Shown piece after piece: positions 35,001 through 42,870 of a stretch of DNA of 47,447 bases (position 1 is its first letter; each line of letters opens with the position of its first letter). Position numbers and translations under genes: made by a program. Source of the DNA: Sphingopyxis sp. (GTDB taxonomy: Bacteria > Pseudomonadota > Alphaproteobacteria > Sphingomonadales > Sphingomonadaceae); assembly GCF_016463645.1 (NCBI RefSeq), contig NZ_JAEMQX010000019.1, forward strand, positions 1 through 47,447, written 5' to 3'. The notes beneath the pieces are model-generated. The model was not told where the DNA came from. It worked only from the letters and a program-made list of their open reading frames with translations, and did no database searches.

Positions 35001-36501
35001 GGACTCGCCCGTGCCGATCCCCGACGTTGCGCTGACCCCTGCGGGCGGCGCTATCGTCACTTACAAGTTGCTGATCGTCGGCGGCGGCACGCCGTGGAAC
35101 GATCAGCGTCCGCGCGCCAAGGCGTCGCCCGAAATCGAGGGGTGGGCAGCAGCGCGCCTCGGCGATCCCGCGCGGATTATCGTGCATGACGACGGCAATG
35201 ACCGGCGCACGCTGGCGGATGCGGGGCTTTGCGCGCTCGATCTCGTCTATGGCGCACCCGAACCGATCAGCCTGCACAACGCGCTGCGCACGGCATTGGG
35301 TCTCACTGCCGAGACGGTTCTTGCCGAGACCGCCGATCCGGCTTGGCCCGGCGGGTCGATCGCGCTTGGCGAAGCGGTAATACTGGCCGCCGCGATGCGC
35401 CAGCTTTTAGCAACCGCCACTCCCGCCGCGGGAGAGGATATCGCGCTCGTGGTCGAAAATCTGCGTGCGACCGGCACCGCGACGCTGGCTGCCACGGCAG
35501 CGCGTGCGCAAACGGCGCTTGCCGGTTTCGGGGCAGCGATCGACACACTGACGGAGGCGATCGACGACGATGATGCGCGCGAGCGGGCGCTGACCGCGCT
35601 CCACGGCTATGGCGTCGCACCGCCGATGGGAGGCCAGCGCGCCGATGTCGCCGCACTTGCGCTGGCGGCCGGGCGACAGCGGCACGAACGCGCGGCGACC
35701 ATCCTTTCGGGCGATACGACGCGCGAAACGCTGATCGAAGCCGGGCACGCCATTTTCGGAGACGGCTTCTGGATCCTCGCGCCGCTCGACCCCGCCGCCG
35801 CTGGACCCGAAGCATGGGATAGCGCGCTCAAAACGCCTCCCGCCGGCGCGACCGCAACCGCCGTGCGCCGGTGGCTTGCGGACATGGGCTCGGTACGCGA
35901 TGGCGTGTCGCGCTATAATGAGGTGTTGCTGTTGGCCGAGGCGCTCGGCACCGCTCTCCCGCCGCGCATCGCGCAAATCGCCGCGCTCGGCGAAAATATG
36001 CCTGAAAGCTGGATTGCAGAACCGCTGGCGACACCGCCCGACGGCGCCGTCACAAGCTGGCTGATCGACGCCGTGCCCGACTACGGCCCTGGCAAGCCCA
36101 CCGTCGCCCTGGTGGTCGATCAATTCACCGAACGCCTGCCCCAGCCGCCGTTCCGGCTCAATCCCGAGGATCAGGAAAAGCCGCCGCGACACGTCAGCGG
36201 GATCGCGATGCATGCCCGCGCCGCGTCCGCCCGACCGCCGCAGGCGCTGCTGCTGCCGGTGCCGCCCGATAAGAAGCCGTGGAGCAGTGCACGAATCGAG
36301 GCGGTGCTCGACGATACGATCGAACTCGCGAAGCTTCGTACCGTGCGGCTCGAACATACGGCGGTCGCAGCACAGATCCTGCCGGCAATCTACACGCAAA
36401 GCTGGTCGCTTCAGGGTGAAAAGATACTCGATTACAAAGAGCTCCTCACCGATACCACCGCGATCAGCGTTATGCCCTATCTGGGAAGGCAGACGGTATG
36501 A
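32005..36501 (+). CDS. Giant uncharacterised protein with N-terminal coiled coil, third of cassette
   Basis: At 1498 residues this is the largest product in the window, with unknown function. Residues 5-80 are a charged coiled coil (KRASYETARAKTGAKIDAAA). A beta-rich part begins LILLPLRIETRY near 103 and continues LRVRIYPDTIHIDRLNRN and AGEIYWRSIWSANEAA. Further conserved-looking blocks are VGDQPYGLLPV near 448 and VTYKLLIVGGGTPWNDQRPR near 1019. Long Ala-rich helices fill the rest. There is no export signal, TM segment or obvious active site. The ATG at 32005 has GGAGG eight bases upstream. Its stop overlaps the start of the fourth gene (ATGA). Size, coiled coil and lack of enzymatic motifs suggest a structural or scaffold role; that is inference. 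Confidence 0.78.
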   Translation: MAREPTLGQIRQKRASYETARAKTGAKIDAAAQTMREIDEAMAAARSAGDLAAEKRLGRQREAAAGKHRDLHDDLGRLDREFELPDLGRFIDPCAVESETPLILLPLRIETRYSADRKHLRVRIYPDTIHIDRLNRNIAAKERQAGEIYWRSIWSANEAAQEQAWTTLVGAIGAARAAWIAHALRPANFTDLGAGEPVFPDAAPSDPLTIAARLLPDQFVVVARQKGGTARAHGKAVKSPLPMGIFEGPEESLLKVDGVPVAPGAEWIVRFDDAVEAGMAVTVKLPEPGGRVESLLVYGIRRSIDGPKGASELGALLESHDLARGVGFLPQGTPTNNREEGRSAWSAKRAATAPGVEPPMVDPTANAAVAADALGIDAALLASVPEAAHPETWRARAMNIALWRATWGNFLDKCDGMGGPQLSDMQKADARRLHRDAVYGRGPLPAIRVGDQPYGLLPVAATDADWSGTGFEGQMIDLLRRVRTEWRAALRNVPHIVNGETRISETLIELLGAGPVSRAVDARGAVTRPTCMLYEEVSGAVDTDAEAELLIGGLAWQALNSASYTNMPVSLEEEARPVRLPFALADDAAFCRAILDGGSPGAPKSVFQALVLLGWEQINEKVAAEGGRGRLADLVAATSADTRVRTAFIRAAEQVEAPQPIVYEAQADRFAAFIDPAASINAYQPIEAARMTYAEMAITATSEKTRKIFADLAIYAWSNARAELDDMREALAVLADETIGEDERKILVGETLDVASHRLDAWITALVERRRRTRRAAKPGATLIGAYGWAEGIAPAGPRESEGYIHAPSVPHAATAGVLRGAYRAHERQAFAIDLTSARVRDAMDLIEGIRQGQSLAALIGYRIERAMHEGKLDAFIFSLRVVAPLVQSRLTDRDEPETGAQEALAPSNVVDGIRLTEMWKNGRDGVIAAIRRKPENNPYVTTWAAPTEPELKRLDKYITDAAAALDAVADLLLAESVHQLVKGNSERASAAIDAAATGDSPVPIPDVALTPAGGAIVTYKLLIVGGGTPWNDQRPRAKASPEIEGWAAARLGDPARIIVHDDGNDRRTLADAGLCALDLVYGAPEPISLHNALRTALGLTAETVLAETADPAWPGGSIALGEAVILAAAMRQLLATATPAAGEDIALVVENLRATGTATLAATAARAQTALAGFGAAIDTLTEAIDDDDARERALTALHGYGVAPPMGGQRADVAALALAAGRQRHERAATILSGDTTRETLIEAGHAIFGDGFWILAPLDPAAAGPEAWDSALKTPPAGATATAVRRWLADMGSVRDGVSRYNEVLLLAEALGTALPPRIAQIAALGENMPESWIAEPLATPPDGAVTSWLIDAVPDYGPGKPTVALVVDQFTERLPQPPFRLNPEDQEKPPRHVSGIAMHARAASARPPQALLLPVPPDKKPWSSARIEAVLDDTIELAKLRTVRLEHTAVAAQILPAIYTQSWSLQGEKILDYKELLTDTTAISVMPYLGRQTV

Positions 36502-38180
36502 GCATCGTCGACACCAAGCATATTCCGCTGATCGGGAACCTCGCCGAGGTCGCGCGCGAGGGAATAAACATCGGCATCTATCTGGTGCCGCCCGCGCTGA
36601 CGCGGCTCGAACCGCAGTCGATCAGCGGCGATCCTGCCCCCGGGCTCGAAATGGCGGTCCACGATCCGCTATGGATGCTCGGACGCCAGTGGCAATTCGC
36701 TGAATTTTCGGGCGAAGATGCCGGAACACCGCTGACCGTCCAGGTCAAGGCGAGAGCAAAACGCGTGTCGGCGTGGAAACCCTCGGGCGCCGGTTCGGCC
36801 GTACCGCTCGCTCCGGGCGCATTGCTCGACCAAGCGGTCGAGCGCGAGCCGCGCGAAGCCGCTCCTGCTCTTCGCGCACGCGCGGAGGCTGCAGGCCTGT
36901 TAGTCGCAATGCTTGCCGAGGTCGGACTCGATATTGGCCCCGTGCTGCGCGCGACCTATCCCTTCACCCTTCCCGCAACCGAAATCGGCGCCGCAACGCG
37001 TCTCATCGCCGCGCGCAACCCCGACGGCGAAGCGATCGCCGCTGCGATCGAGGCGAACGATACACCTTGGCTCGGCGGCGCGCCGGCCGCCGTACGTGAT
37101 GCCGCCGCCGCTTGGCTTGACTGGTATCGCACCCAGATATCGCCGCTTGCGACGTCGGAAAGCTGGCTGCCCCAGCATCTTGAATATCGCTTCGCGATCC
37201 GCGCCGGATCGGGCGACGCACAGGCCAGTTTCGAAGCACCGATGCACGAAGGAGGCGCAATCGACTGGTACAGTTTCGACGCGAGCGGGACGCCCATCGC
37301 GCTGCCCGGCGAAGCCGCGGAAAGCGATGAGGAGATCGACCTCACCTCGTTCGCCAGCCCGCTTCGCTACAGCGGCATGCCTGCCGATCGCCTGTGGCAG
37401 TTCGAGGACAGCGCAGCGAATTTCGGCGCGATGGAAGTCCAGCCCAACGATCTCGCGCGGCTGTGCCTGATCGAATTCGCGATGGTCTATGGGTGCGACT
37501 GGTTTCTCACACCGCTCGACATACCCGCAGGTGCATTCACCGAGCTCGGTTCAGTGACGCTTCGCGACAGCTTTGGCGAGACCGAGTCCCTGACACGCAG
37601 CGCCGATGGCGCGGGCGACACACGCTTCCGCCTGTTTCGCAATAGCCGCGGCGACGACGCCCTCGACGGCTTGCTTGTTCCGCCGGCCTCGCTCGACGTC
37701 CACGAAGGACGTCCGGTGGAACAGGTCAATTTCCTGCGCGACGAGATGGCTAATATGGGGTGGGCAGTCGAGCGCGTCGTGCCCGACGCGGGCGGCGATC
37801 CGCGCCTTCGCATGAGCCGCGCGCTGACCGGACCCGAACGGGCAGAGGGAACCGAAGTTGCCGATCTGACTTACCGGCTGATGACCGGCGTACCCGACAA
37901 CTGGATTCCGCTCGTCCCCGTCCCCACCACCGGCCGCGGGGGCTTCAAGCTGCGCAAAGGAACGATGACGGGTACGGAGCAGGCAAAAGGACGCATTCTC
38001 GCCGCAACCCCGTTTGACCTGATGGACGAGGAATTGCCGCGCGCCGGTTTGAAAGTGATGCGTGTGCCAAGCCTGACACGCGATGCGAAGGGAAACCGTA
38101 TTCGCTGGATCGCGAGACGGATCGAGAGCGGTTTCGGCGAGGGATCGAGCGGCCTGAAATTTGATGACGCACACGCTTGA
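36498..38180 (+). CDS. Uncharacterised 560-aa protein, fourth of cassette
   Basis: This 560-residue soluble protein has unknown function. The N-terminal third contains a striking block, DPLWMLGRQWQFAEFSGEDA (from residue 56), followed by GTPLTVQVKA. I remember this pattern from uncharacterised proteins that accompany DUF6603 genes. The middle is Ala-rich helix. The last 250 residues are mixed, with LIEFAMVYGCDWFLTPLDIP and NWIPLVPVPTTGRGGFKLRK. No signal peptide or membrane segment is seen. The start overlaps the upstream stop by 4 bp. It ends the cassette, and the 394 bp after it hold no clear gene. With its three neighbours it most likely forms a single complex or pathway of unknown purpose. 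Confidence 0.75.
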   Translation: MSIVDTKHIPLIGNLAEVAREGINIGIYLVPPALTRLEPQSISGDPAPGLEMAVHDPLWMLGRQWQFAEFSGEDAGTPLTVQVKARAKRVSAWKPSGAGSAVPLAPGALLDQAVEREPREAAPALRARAEAAGLLVAMLAEVGLDIGPVLRATYPFTLPATEIGAATRLIAARNPDGEAIAAAIEANDTPWLGGAPAAVRDAAAAWLDWYRTQISPLATSESWLPQHLEYRFAIRAGSGDAQASFEAPMHEGGAIDWYSFDASGTPIALPGEAAESDEEIDLTSFASPLRYSGMPADRLWQFEDSAANFGAMEVQPNDLARLCLIEFAMVYGCDWFLTPLDIPAGAFTELGSVTLRDSFGETESLTRSADGAGDTRFRLFRNSRGDDALDGLLVPPASLDVHEGRPVEQVNFLRDEMANMGWAVERVVPDAGGDPRLRMSRALTGPERAEGTEVADLTYRLMTGVPDNWIPLVPVPTTGRGGFKLRKGTMTGTEQAKGRILAATPFDLMDEELPRAGLKVMRVPSLTRDAKGNRIRWIARRIESGFGEGSSGLKFDDAHA

Positions 38181-38574
38181 GGCATATCCCCGCGGATTTC
38201 CTTTGTCGAAATCGGCCGATAGCGGTCGGGCTGATGGGACCGAAGCACAAAGGCCGCTCGGCCCTTGGCGGCGCATCCGAGTGATCCCGCCGGCTGTCGA
38301 GGTCGCGCAGCGCGCCAACACAAATGCCACCCGACTGGCAATGGTTGGGCCGAGCGCTGAAAACAAAAGGGATTCCCGGATCTGCGTTGTTAGCGGGCGC
38401 GCCGTTGCCGCGCAGCCTCGCGACGCTTTCCCTCAGGATGATCCAGGCGTCTTTCGCAATCTTGCGCCAAGATGCGAACCGCAATGTCCGGCCTTGCCAA
38501 TCCATAGTGTGTTACTATATTAATACACATTCTGTCGGTCGCGCACCGACCGAAGCAAAAGGACAGGAACCGCT
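38181..38574. other. Intergenic region between cassette and alpha/beta hydrolase
   Basis: Short reading frames exist on both strands, but none has a ribosome-binding site or a recognisable protein pattern. The right end is AT-rich and contains an imperfect inverted repeat at 38508-38529 and a GGACAGGAA ribosome-binding region before the hydrolase ATG at 38575. No clear terminator for the cassette is visible. Confidence 0.45.
38508..38529. promoter_or_regulatory. AT-rich inverted repeat upstream of the hydrolase gene
   Basis: TGTGT and ACACA form 5-bp arms 22 bp end to end around an AT-rich centre (CTATATTAAT) that could supply a -10 region. It lies 45 bp before the hydrolase start. It may be an operator overlapping the promoter. 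Confidence 0.35.
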
Positions 38575-39924
38575 ATGCCGAACTCTCGCCTTTCATCTGT
38601 GCTCGGCCCGTTCGCGACCTTGCTCGCCCTCGTCGCAGCAACCGATCCAGCGTATGCCGCAGACAATATCGAATGCCATGTAGGCAGCTATAAGCTGGAC
38701 GACGGTCGCACCATAGATATTGCGCCGTTTGAGGGGGACCGGCTGCGCTGGCGCAGCTTCGACGGCGCGGCCGGCGAACTCAAGCGGGACGGGGATGGCC
38801 AATGGCAGAGCCTTTATGGCTGGACCGGCCGTCCCGACGAGATCACGGTCGATTTCGGCGCATGCGGCGAAGATCATATCCGCTTTGAAGGGTCGAAAGG
38901 CCAGCGCCTGTCGTTCGACGTCACCGATAGCGATTTCACGGGCCGTGACGGCGTGCCGCTCAAGGGGCGGCTCGTGATGCCGAAGGGCAAGAACAAGGTG
39001 CCCGTCGTCGTGTTGGTCCATGGCGCCGAGCGCGATGCGGCGCTGCGCTTCAACTTCCTGCAGCGACTGTTCCCCGCAGTCGGGATCGGCGTTTTCGTTT
39101 ATGACAAGCGTGGCACCGGCACCTCCGGCGGCACATATACGCAGGATTTCGACCTGCTCGCCGACGATGCGACCGCCGCGATGATGACCGCTCGCAAACT
39201 TGCAGGGAAACGCGTTGCGCGCATCGGTTATCAGGGGGCCAGCCAAGGCGGCTGGGTTGCACCGCTAGCCGCCAATCGCGCGCCCGCCGACTTCGTGATC
39301 GTGAGCTTCGGTCTCGCGGTCAGTATCCTCGACGAGGACCTCCAGCAGATGGAGATGGAACTGACCGACAAGGGCTATCCACCCGAAATCGTCGCGAAGG
39401 CGCAGGAGATTGCGCGCGCCGCGGGCGAAATCTTCGCCAGCAATTTCAAGAATGGCTACGCCGGATTCGACGCGGTGCGCGCCAAATATCGCGGCGAGAG
39501 CTGGTACAAGGATGTTCACGGACATATTACTTGGCTGCTGCTGCCGCATGATGAAGCCGCGATGCGTGCGGAGGCGCCGAAATATGACTGGGGGACGCCC
39601 TTCCGCTACGATCCGATGCCGACCCTGACCGCGAACAAGACGCCGCAGCTGTGGATTCTGGGCGGCCGCGACTATCAGGCTCCCGCAAAGGAGACGAGCC
39701 GCCGGCTCGGCATGCTGATCGACACTGGCAAACCCTTCACCCTCGCGATCTATCCAGCGGCCGAACATGGCATCACCCTGTTCGAAACCGCCGACGACGG
39801 CAGCCGTGTGTCGACGCGCTATGCAAGCGGATATTTCGCGATGATGCGCGATTTCATCAAAGCCGGCGACGTAGGACCAAGCTATGGTGATGCGAGGATC
39901 TCGCGCGCGATAGGCACGAAGTAG
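38575..39924 (+). CDS. Exported alpha/beta-hydrolase
   Basis: This 449-residue secreted serine hydrolase has a signal peptide ending DPAYAAD. About 100 residues of beta-rich sequence follow, before the hydrolase fold (about 110-440). The oxyanion region is LVHGAERD (His149-Gly150). The nucleophile elbow is GYQGASQGGW with Ser223, and the acid and base are Asp366 (ILGGRDYQ) and His398 (AAEHGIT). The catalytic set is complete. Overall it resembles the prolyl-oligopeptidase/dienelactone-hydrolase group, but the substrate is not readable. It has its own leader with an AT-rich inverted repeat. It converges with the kinase gene, with 39 bp between stops, so a tie to the cassette upstream is only by position. 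Confidence 0.82.
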   Translation: MPNSRLSSVLGPFATLLALVAATDPAYAADNIECHVGSYKLDDGRTIDIAPFEGDRLRWRSFDGAAGELKRDGDGQWQSLYGWTGRPDEITVDFGACGEDHIRFEGSKGQRLSFDVTDSDFTGRDGVPLKGRLVMPKGKNKVPVVVLVHGAERDAALRFNFLQRLFPAVGIGVFVYDKRGTGTSGGTYTQDFDLLADDATAAMMTARKLAGKRVARIGYQGASQGGWVAPLAANRAPADFVIVSFGLAVSILDEDLQQMEMELTDKGYPPEIVAKAQEIARAAGEIFASNFKNGYAGFDAVRAKYRGESWYKDVHGHITWLLLPHDEAAMRAEAPKYDWGTPFRYDPMPTLTANKTPQLWILGGRDYQAPAKETSRRLGMLIDTGKPFTLAIYPAAEHGITLFETADDGSRVSTRYASGYFAMMRDFIKAGDVGPSYGDARISRAIGTK

Positions 39925-39963
39925 CGGCCGATAGCGTCGGCAGTAGCGCCGGGATCGTGAAGC

Positions 39964-42684
39964 TCAGCCGGTCGGCGATTTCCGGAGCCGCTCCAACCGT
40001 TGCCGCAGTTCCGGATCGTTCGAACCGTCGGCCAACTTGCTGGCGGCGCTCAGTAGCATCTGGCCTTTCTGACGGTCACCCAGCCCGAGTACCGCCTCCG
40101 CACGCGCTGCCGTGAGCGTCGCCGCAAAGGTCGGCCGACCGGTAAGTTCGGCGACCTTGGTCGAATCTATGGAGGAGTATACCGCATCGGCATCCGCGAA
40201 GCGGCGATTGGCGAGCAAACATTCCCCGAGATAGTATCGAACCGTATGGGTCAGCGCATAATCGCTGCCGAATGCGCTTATGCTCTTTGCCGCGGCGTCT
40301 TCGAGGACCCCTAGCGCCTCGCGTCGGCGCGCAGTCTGGCAAAGCGCCGACGCATAATCATTCTGTCCTACGATCGCCTGATGCGAGAGGGGGCCAGCTT
40401 GCATTGCCGCCCCGTCCCAGACCCTCTTCGCCTCCGAGGCCGCTTCGTCGTATCGGCCAAGCGCCGCTAGACTTTCGAACCGCGCCGAATGAAGAGCGAG
40501 GGTAAAGCGGTGGTCGCGGCCGAAACGCTTTTGCATTGCGGCAAGAAGCGGACCGCTTTCGCGGAGGCTGCGCTCGTGCTCCCCGAGCATCGACAGTGCA
40601 TTGACCCAATGTTGTCGGGTCACCAGTGTATCGGGACTCGACGCCCCCCTTATGCGCGTTGAATCGGCGACGATCGCGCGCGCCATCGGCTCGGCTTTCT
40701 CGATCTGCCCGAGCCGCAGCATCGTCAACAGCAGCGACGAGCGGGCCTTCAGCAATTGTGTGGGCTGAACACGCGAGTCCGGTGCCGAAGCGATCGCGAC
40801 GGCACGGCGAAATGCCTGCTCGGCCCGTTCGATATCGGCCATATAGGCATAGGCGCCTTCCGACTGCGCGAGGGCAAAGCCGATCCGCCCCTCCTTCGTC
40901 CGCTCGCCGAGCCTGGCGATTTCCCTTGCAAGCGCGGCACCGGCCGCCTCGAGGCGTTCGGGCTGGCCAGAGGTGGCATCGAGATGGACGCTGCCAAGGC
41001 GCCCGAGAACGGCATCCTCGCTGTCGGCCTCGCCAGCCTTCTCGAACAACATGGTCGCCCGCGCATATTCGGCGCGTGCGGTGTCGAAGTCGCTGCGTTG
41101 ATGAAAGGCCCGCGCGACCGCGAGATGAAGCCGGGCCGCGGTCGCGGGCGATTTGACGTACCGCGTATCGATGCTCGCACTCGCCCTCTTCACCGCGTCA
41201 AGCACCGTTTCCTCGGCGCCCGACTTGGCCGGATCGGGACTCGAAAGCACCTCTTCGGCGATAAAGGCGTAACTGGTTTCGGCCTGATCGCGCGCGGCAA
41301 AGGCCAAGCTGCGCTGATGCCATGCATAGAGCCCGAACAGGGTCGAGGCGACAAACCCCGCCAGCAGGCTTGCAAAGGCCAGCCGGATCCAAGGGCGCCT
41401 CGCCGATCGCCTTTCCTCTTCCCGTCTGGCTGCTTCCCGGGCAACCGCACGCTCGGCTTCGTCCCGGGCCTCGTCCCGGCGCCTTTCCAGCGTCTCCAGC
41501 CGTTCGGCGAGCAGACTCGCACTGGCAAGCCTCGCCGCGGGATCGCCTTCAGCCGCCGTCAATATGTCGCCGCGCAGGACCCGATCGGCGATGCGGCTTT
41601 CCCAGCCCGGCGCCAGCGAAGCGGAAAAATCTCCGACCGCCAGCTGGTAGAGGATCATGCCGAGCGCGTAGATGTCGCTCTTCACCGTCGGCACAGCGTC
41701 GCCGACCAGTTCAGGCGCGCGATATGCGAGCGTGCCCGATCGCGGTTCGTCGCGCGCGAGGTCCGGATCGAGCGATCCCGGGTCAGTGATCTGGAAGTTT
41801 GCGAGCACAGTATCGTCGAGCAGACGGCCGCTGCCGAAGTCGGCGAGCCGGACCGTGTCGGTTCCGTCCTCGGTGGCAAGAAGGATGTTGGCGGGCTTCA
41901 GATCCTTGTGAAGAACGCCAAGATCATGCATGCGCGCCACCGCCCGCGCGATCATCGCAGCCACCGCGAGGCGCTTCTCCAGCGGGACCCGAGCAAGCCC
42001 GCCATGCCCTGCCCCCCATGCGGTCAGATCGCGGCCGCCATAGCCATATTCGAGAAAGAAGGGCGAAGCCTCGAAATTCCATTCGAGGAGAGGCGGAAGC
42101 GGAGCGGCTTTGCCAAGGCCCGCGAAGAGAAGACGCGTCAGCGCCGCCTCGCGCTTGAGTCCTCGCAGCCGGTCCGGCGCGTCGGCGAATTTGAAGACCC
42201 GCTCTTCGCCGGTCTTGTCGTGGCGGGCCAGCCACACATCCTCGGCACCGCTGTCGCCAAGGGGTTCCACGAGTTGCCACTGCTTGCGCCCCGGCACCGT
42301 ATCGCCCGCGTGGAATGCGAACCGCGGGGCGAGCGGGGCTTCGATACTCTCGATCGCGACCGGACTGGCAATCTTGTAGCCGACGCGCGGGATTGTCTCG
42401 ATGATCTGCTCTCGCCTGGAGCCGAGGGCCTTGCGCAATTTGGAGATGGCGGTCGGCAGCGACCCTTCGACGACCGTCACGCCAGGCCACACCGCGTCGA
42501 GAATTTCGTCCTTGGTGACGACCTCGCCCGCGCGCAACAGCAGTTCGTGGAGAACCTCGAGCGGCTTACCCTCAAGCGTCACCGCCTGTCCCTCGACGCG
42601 CAGCGCCCAGCTGGCCTCGTCGAACTCCGCGCCCGAGAATTTCCAGAGCCTCCGCCGGCGGCGAGACGAGCCAGATTGCGTCAT
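39964..42684 (-). CDS. Winged-helix/Ser-Thr kinase/TM/TPR fusion regulator
   Basis: This is a 906-residue one-protein signalling chain. Residues 12-108 are an OmpR/CadC-type winged helix (KDEILDAVWPGVTVVEGSLP, IPRVGYKI). Residues 135-395 are a Hanks-type kinase with a weak Gly loop (LGDSGAED), Lys165, HKDLKPAN (259-266, HKD instead of HRD), DFG (282-284) and RAPELVGD. A charged helix leads to one TM segment (about 434-454). The rest is TPR-like helical repeats, presumably periplasmic if the kinase is cytoplasmic. It could sense a periplasmic state, phosphorylate itself or a partner and bind DNA directly. It is divergent from the exported-protein operon. Direct repeats with an 11-bp period, fitting an OmpR-type binding site, lie 20 bp before its ATG. 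Confidence 0.9.
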   Translation of the reverse strand: MTQSGSSRRRRRLWKFSGAEFDEASWALRVEGQAVTLEGKPLEVLHELLLRAGEVVTKDEILDAVWPGVTVVEGSLPTAISKLRKALGSRREQIIETIPRVGYKIASPVAIESIEAPLAPRFAFHAGDTVPGRKQWQLVEPLGDSGAEDVWLARHDKTGEERVFKFADAPDRLRGLKREAALTRLLFAGLGKAAPLPPLLEWNFEASPFFLEYGYGGRDLTAWGAGHGGLARVPLEKRLAVAAMIARAVARMHDLGVLHKDLKPANILLATEDGTDTVRLADFGSGRLLDDTVLANFQITDPGSLDPDLARDEPRSGTLAYRAPELVGDAVPTVKSDIYALGMILYQLAVGDFSASLAPGWESRIADRVLRGDILTAAEGDPAARLASASLLAERLETLERRRDEARDEAERAVAREAARREEERRSARRPWIRLAFASLLAGFVASTLFGLYAWHQRSLAFAARDQAETSYAFIAEEVLSSPDPAKSGAEETVLDAVKRASASIDTRYVKSPATAARLHLAVARAFHQRSDFDTARAEYARATMLFEKAGEADSEDAVLGRLGSVHLDATSGQPERLEAAGAALAREIARLGERTKEGRIGFALAQSEGAYAYMADIERAEQAFRRAVAIASAPDSRVQPTQLLKARSSLLLTMLRLGQIEKAEPMARAIVADSTRIRGASSPDTLVTRQHWVNALSMLGEHERSLRESGPLLAAMQKRFGRDHRFTLALHSARFESLAALGRYDEAASEAKRVWDGAAMQAGPLSHQAIVGQNDYASALCQTARRREALGVLEDAAAKSISAFGSDYALTHTVRYYLGECLLANRRFADADAVYSSIDSTKVAELTGRPTFAATLTAARAEAVLGLGDRQKGQMLLSAASKLADGSNDPELRQRLERLRKSPTG

Positions 42685-42703
42685 TTTACCCCCCTGCCTG
42701 CCA

Positions 42704-42732
42704 GCTTTAGAAATTCTTTAGAGCAGGTTCAA
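42704..42732 (-). promoter_or_regulatory. Candidate promoter of the kinase gene with tandem direct repeats
   Basis: On the minus strand, TTGAAC (42732-42727) and TAAAGC (42709-42704) are 17 bp apart. The heptamer CTTTAGA occurs at 42705-42711 and 42716-42722 on the plus strand, an 11-bp period. OmpR/PhoB-type winged helices bind direct repeats at this period, so the kinase fusion may bind here and control itself and perhaps the divergent operon. Confidence 0.4.
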
Positions 42733-42870
42733 GACTTTGAGGAAGCTCGGGAATAGCCCTTTGGCTCGGGAGGCACGGCATTAGCGGCGCCTCCGCTTTA
42801 TGGAAAACGGGCGCGGTCTGTCGGGATGTCACCCACATGTCGTAGCCGGTCTTCCGGGGGGAGTAGGCAT

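Noticed and set aside
33334-35277. 647-codon minus-strand frame opposite the third cassette gene
   Set aside because: Antisense shadow with the same compositional bias and no recognisable domain.
25840-38180. Reading the cassette as a contractile injection system or prophage
   Set aside because: No sheath, tube, baseplate, spike, AAA ATPase, holin or integrase is present; size alone is not evidence.
37945-38523. Small frames on both strands in the gap after the cassette
   Set aside because: No ribosome-binding sites, no family pattern, and they overlap each other on opposite strands.
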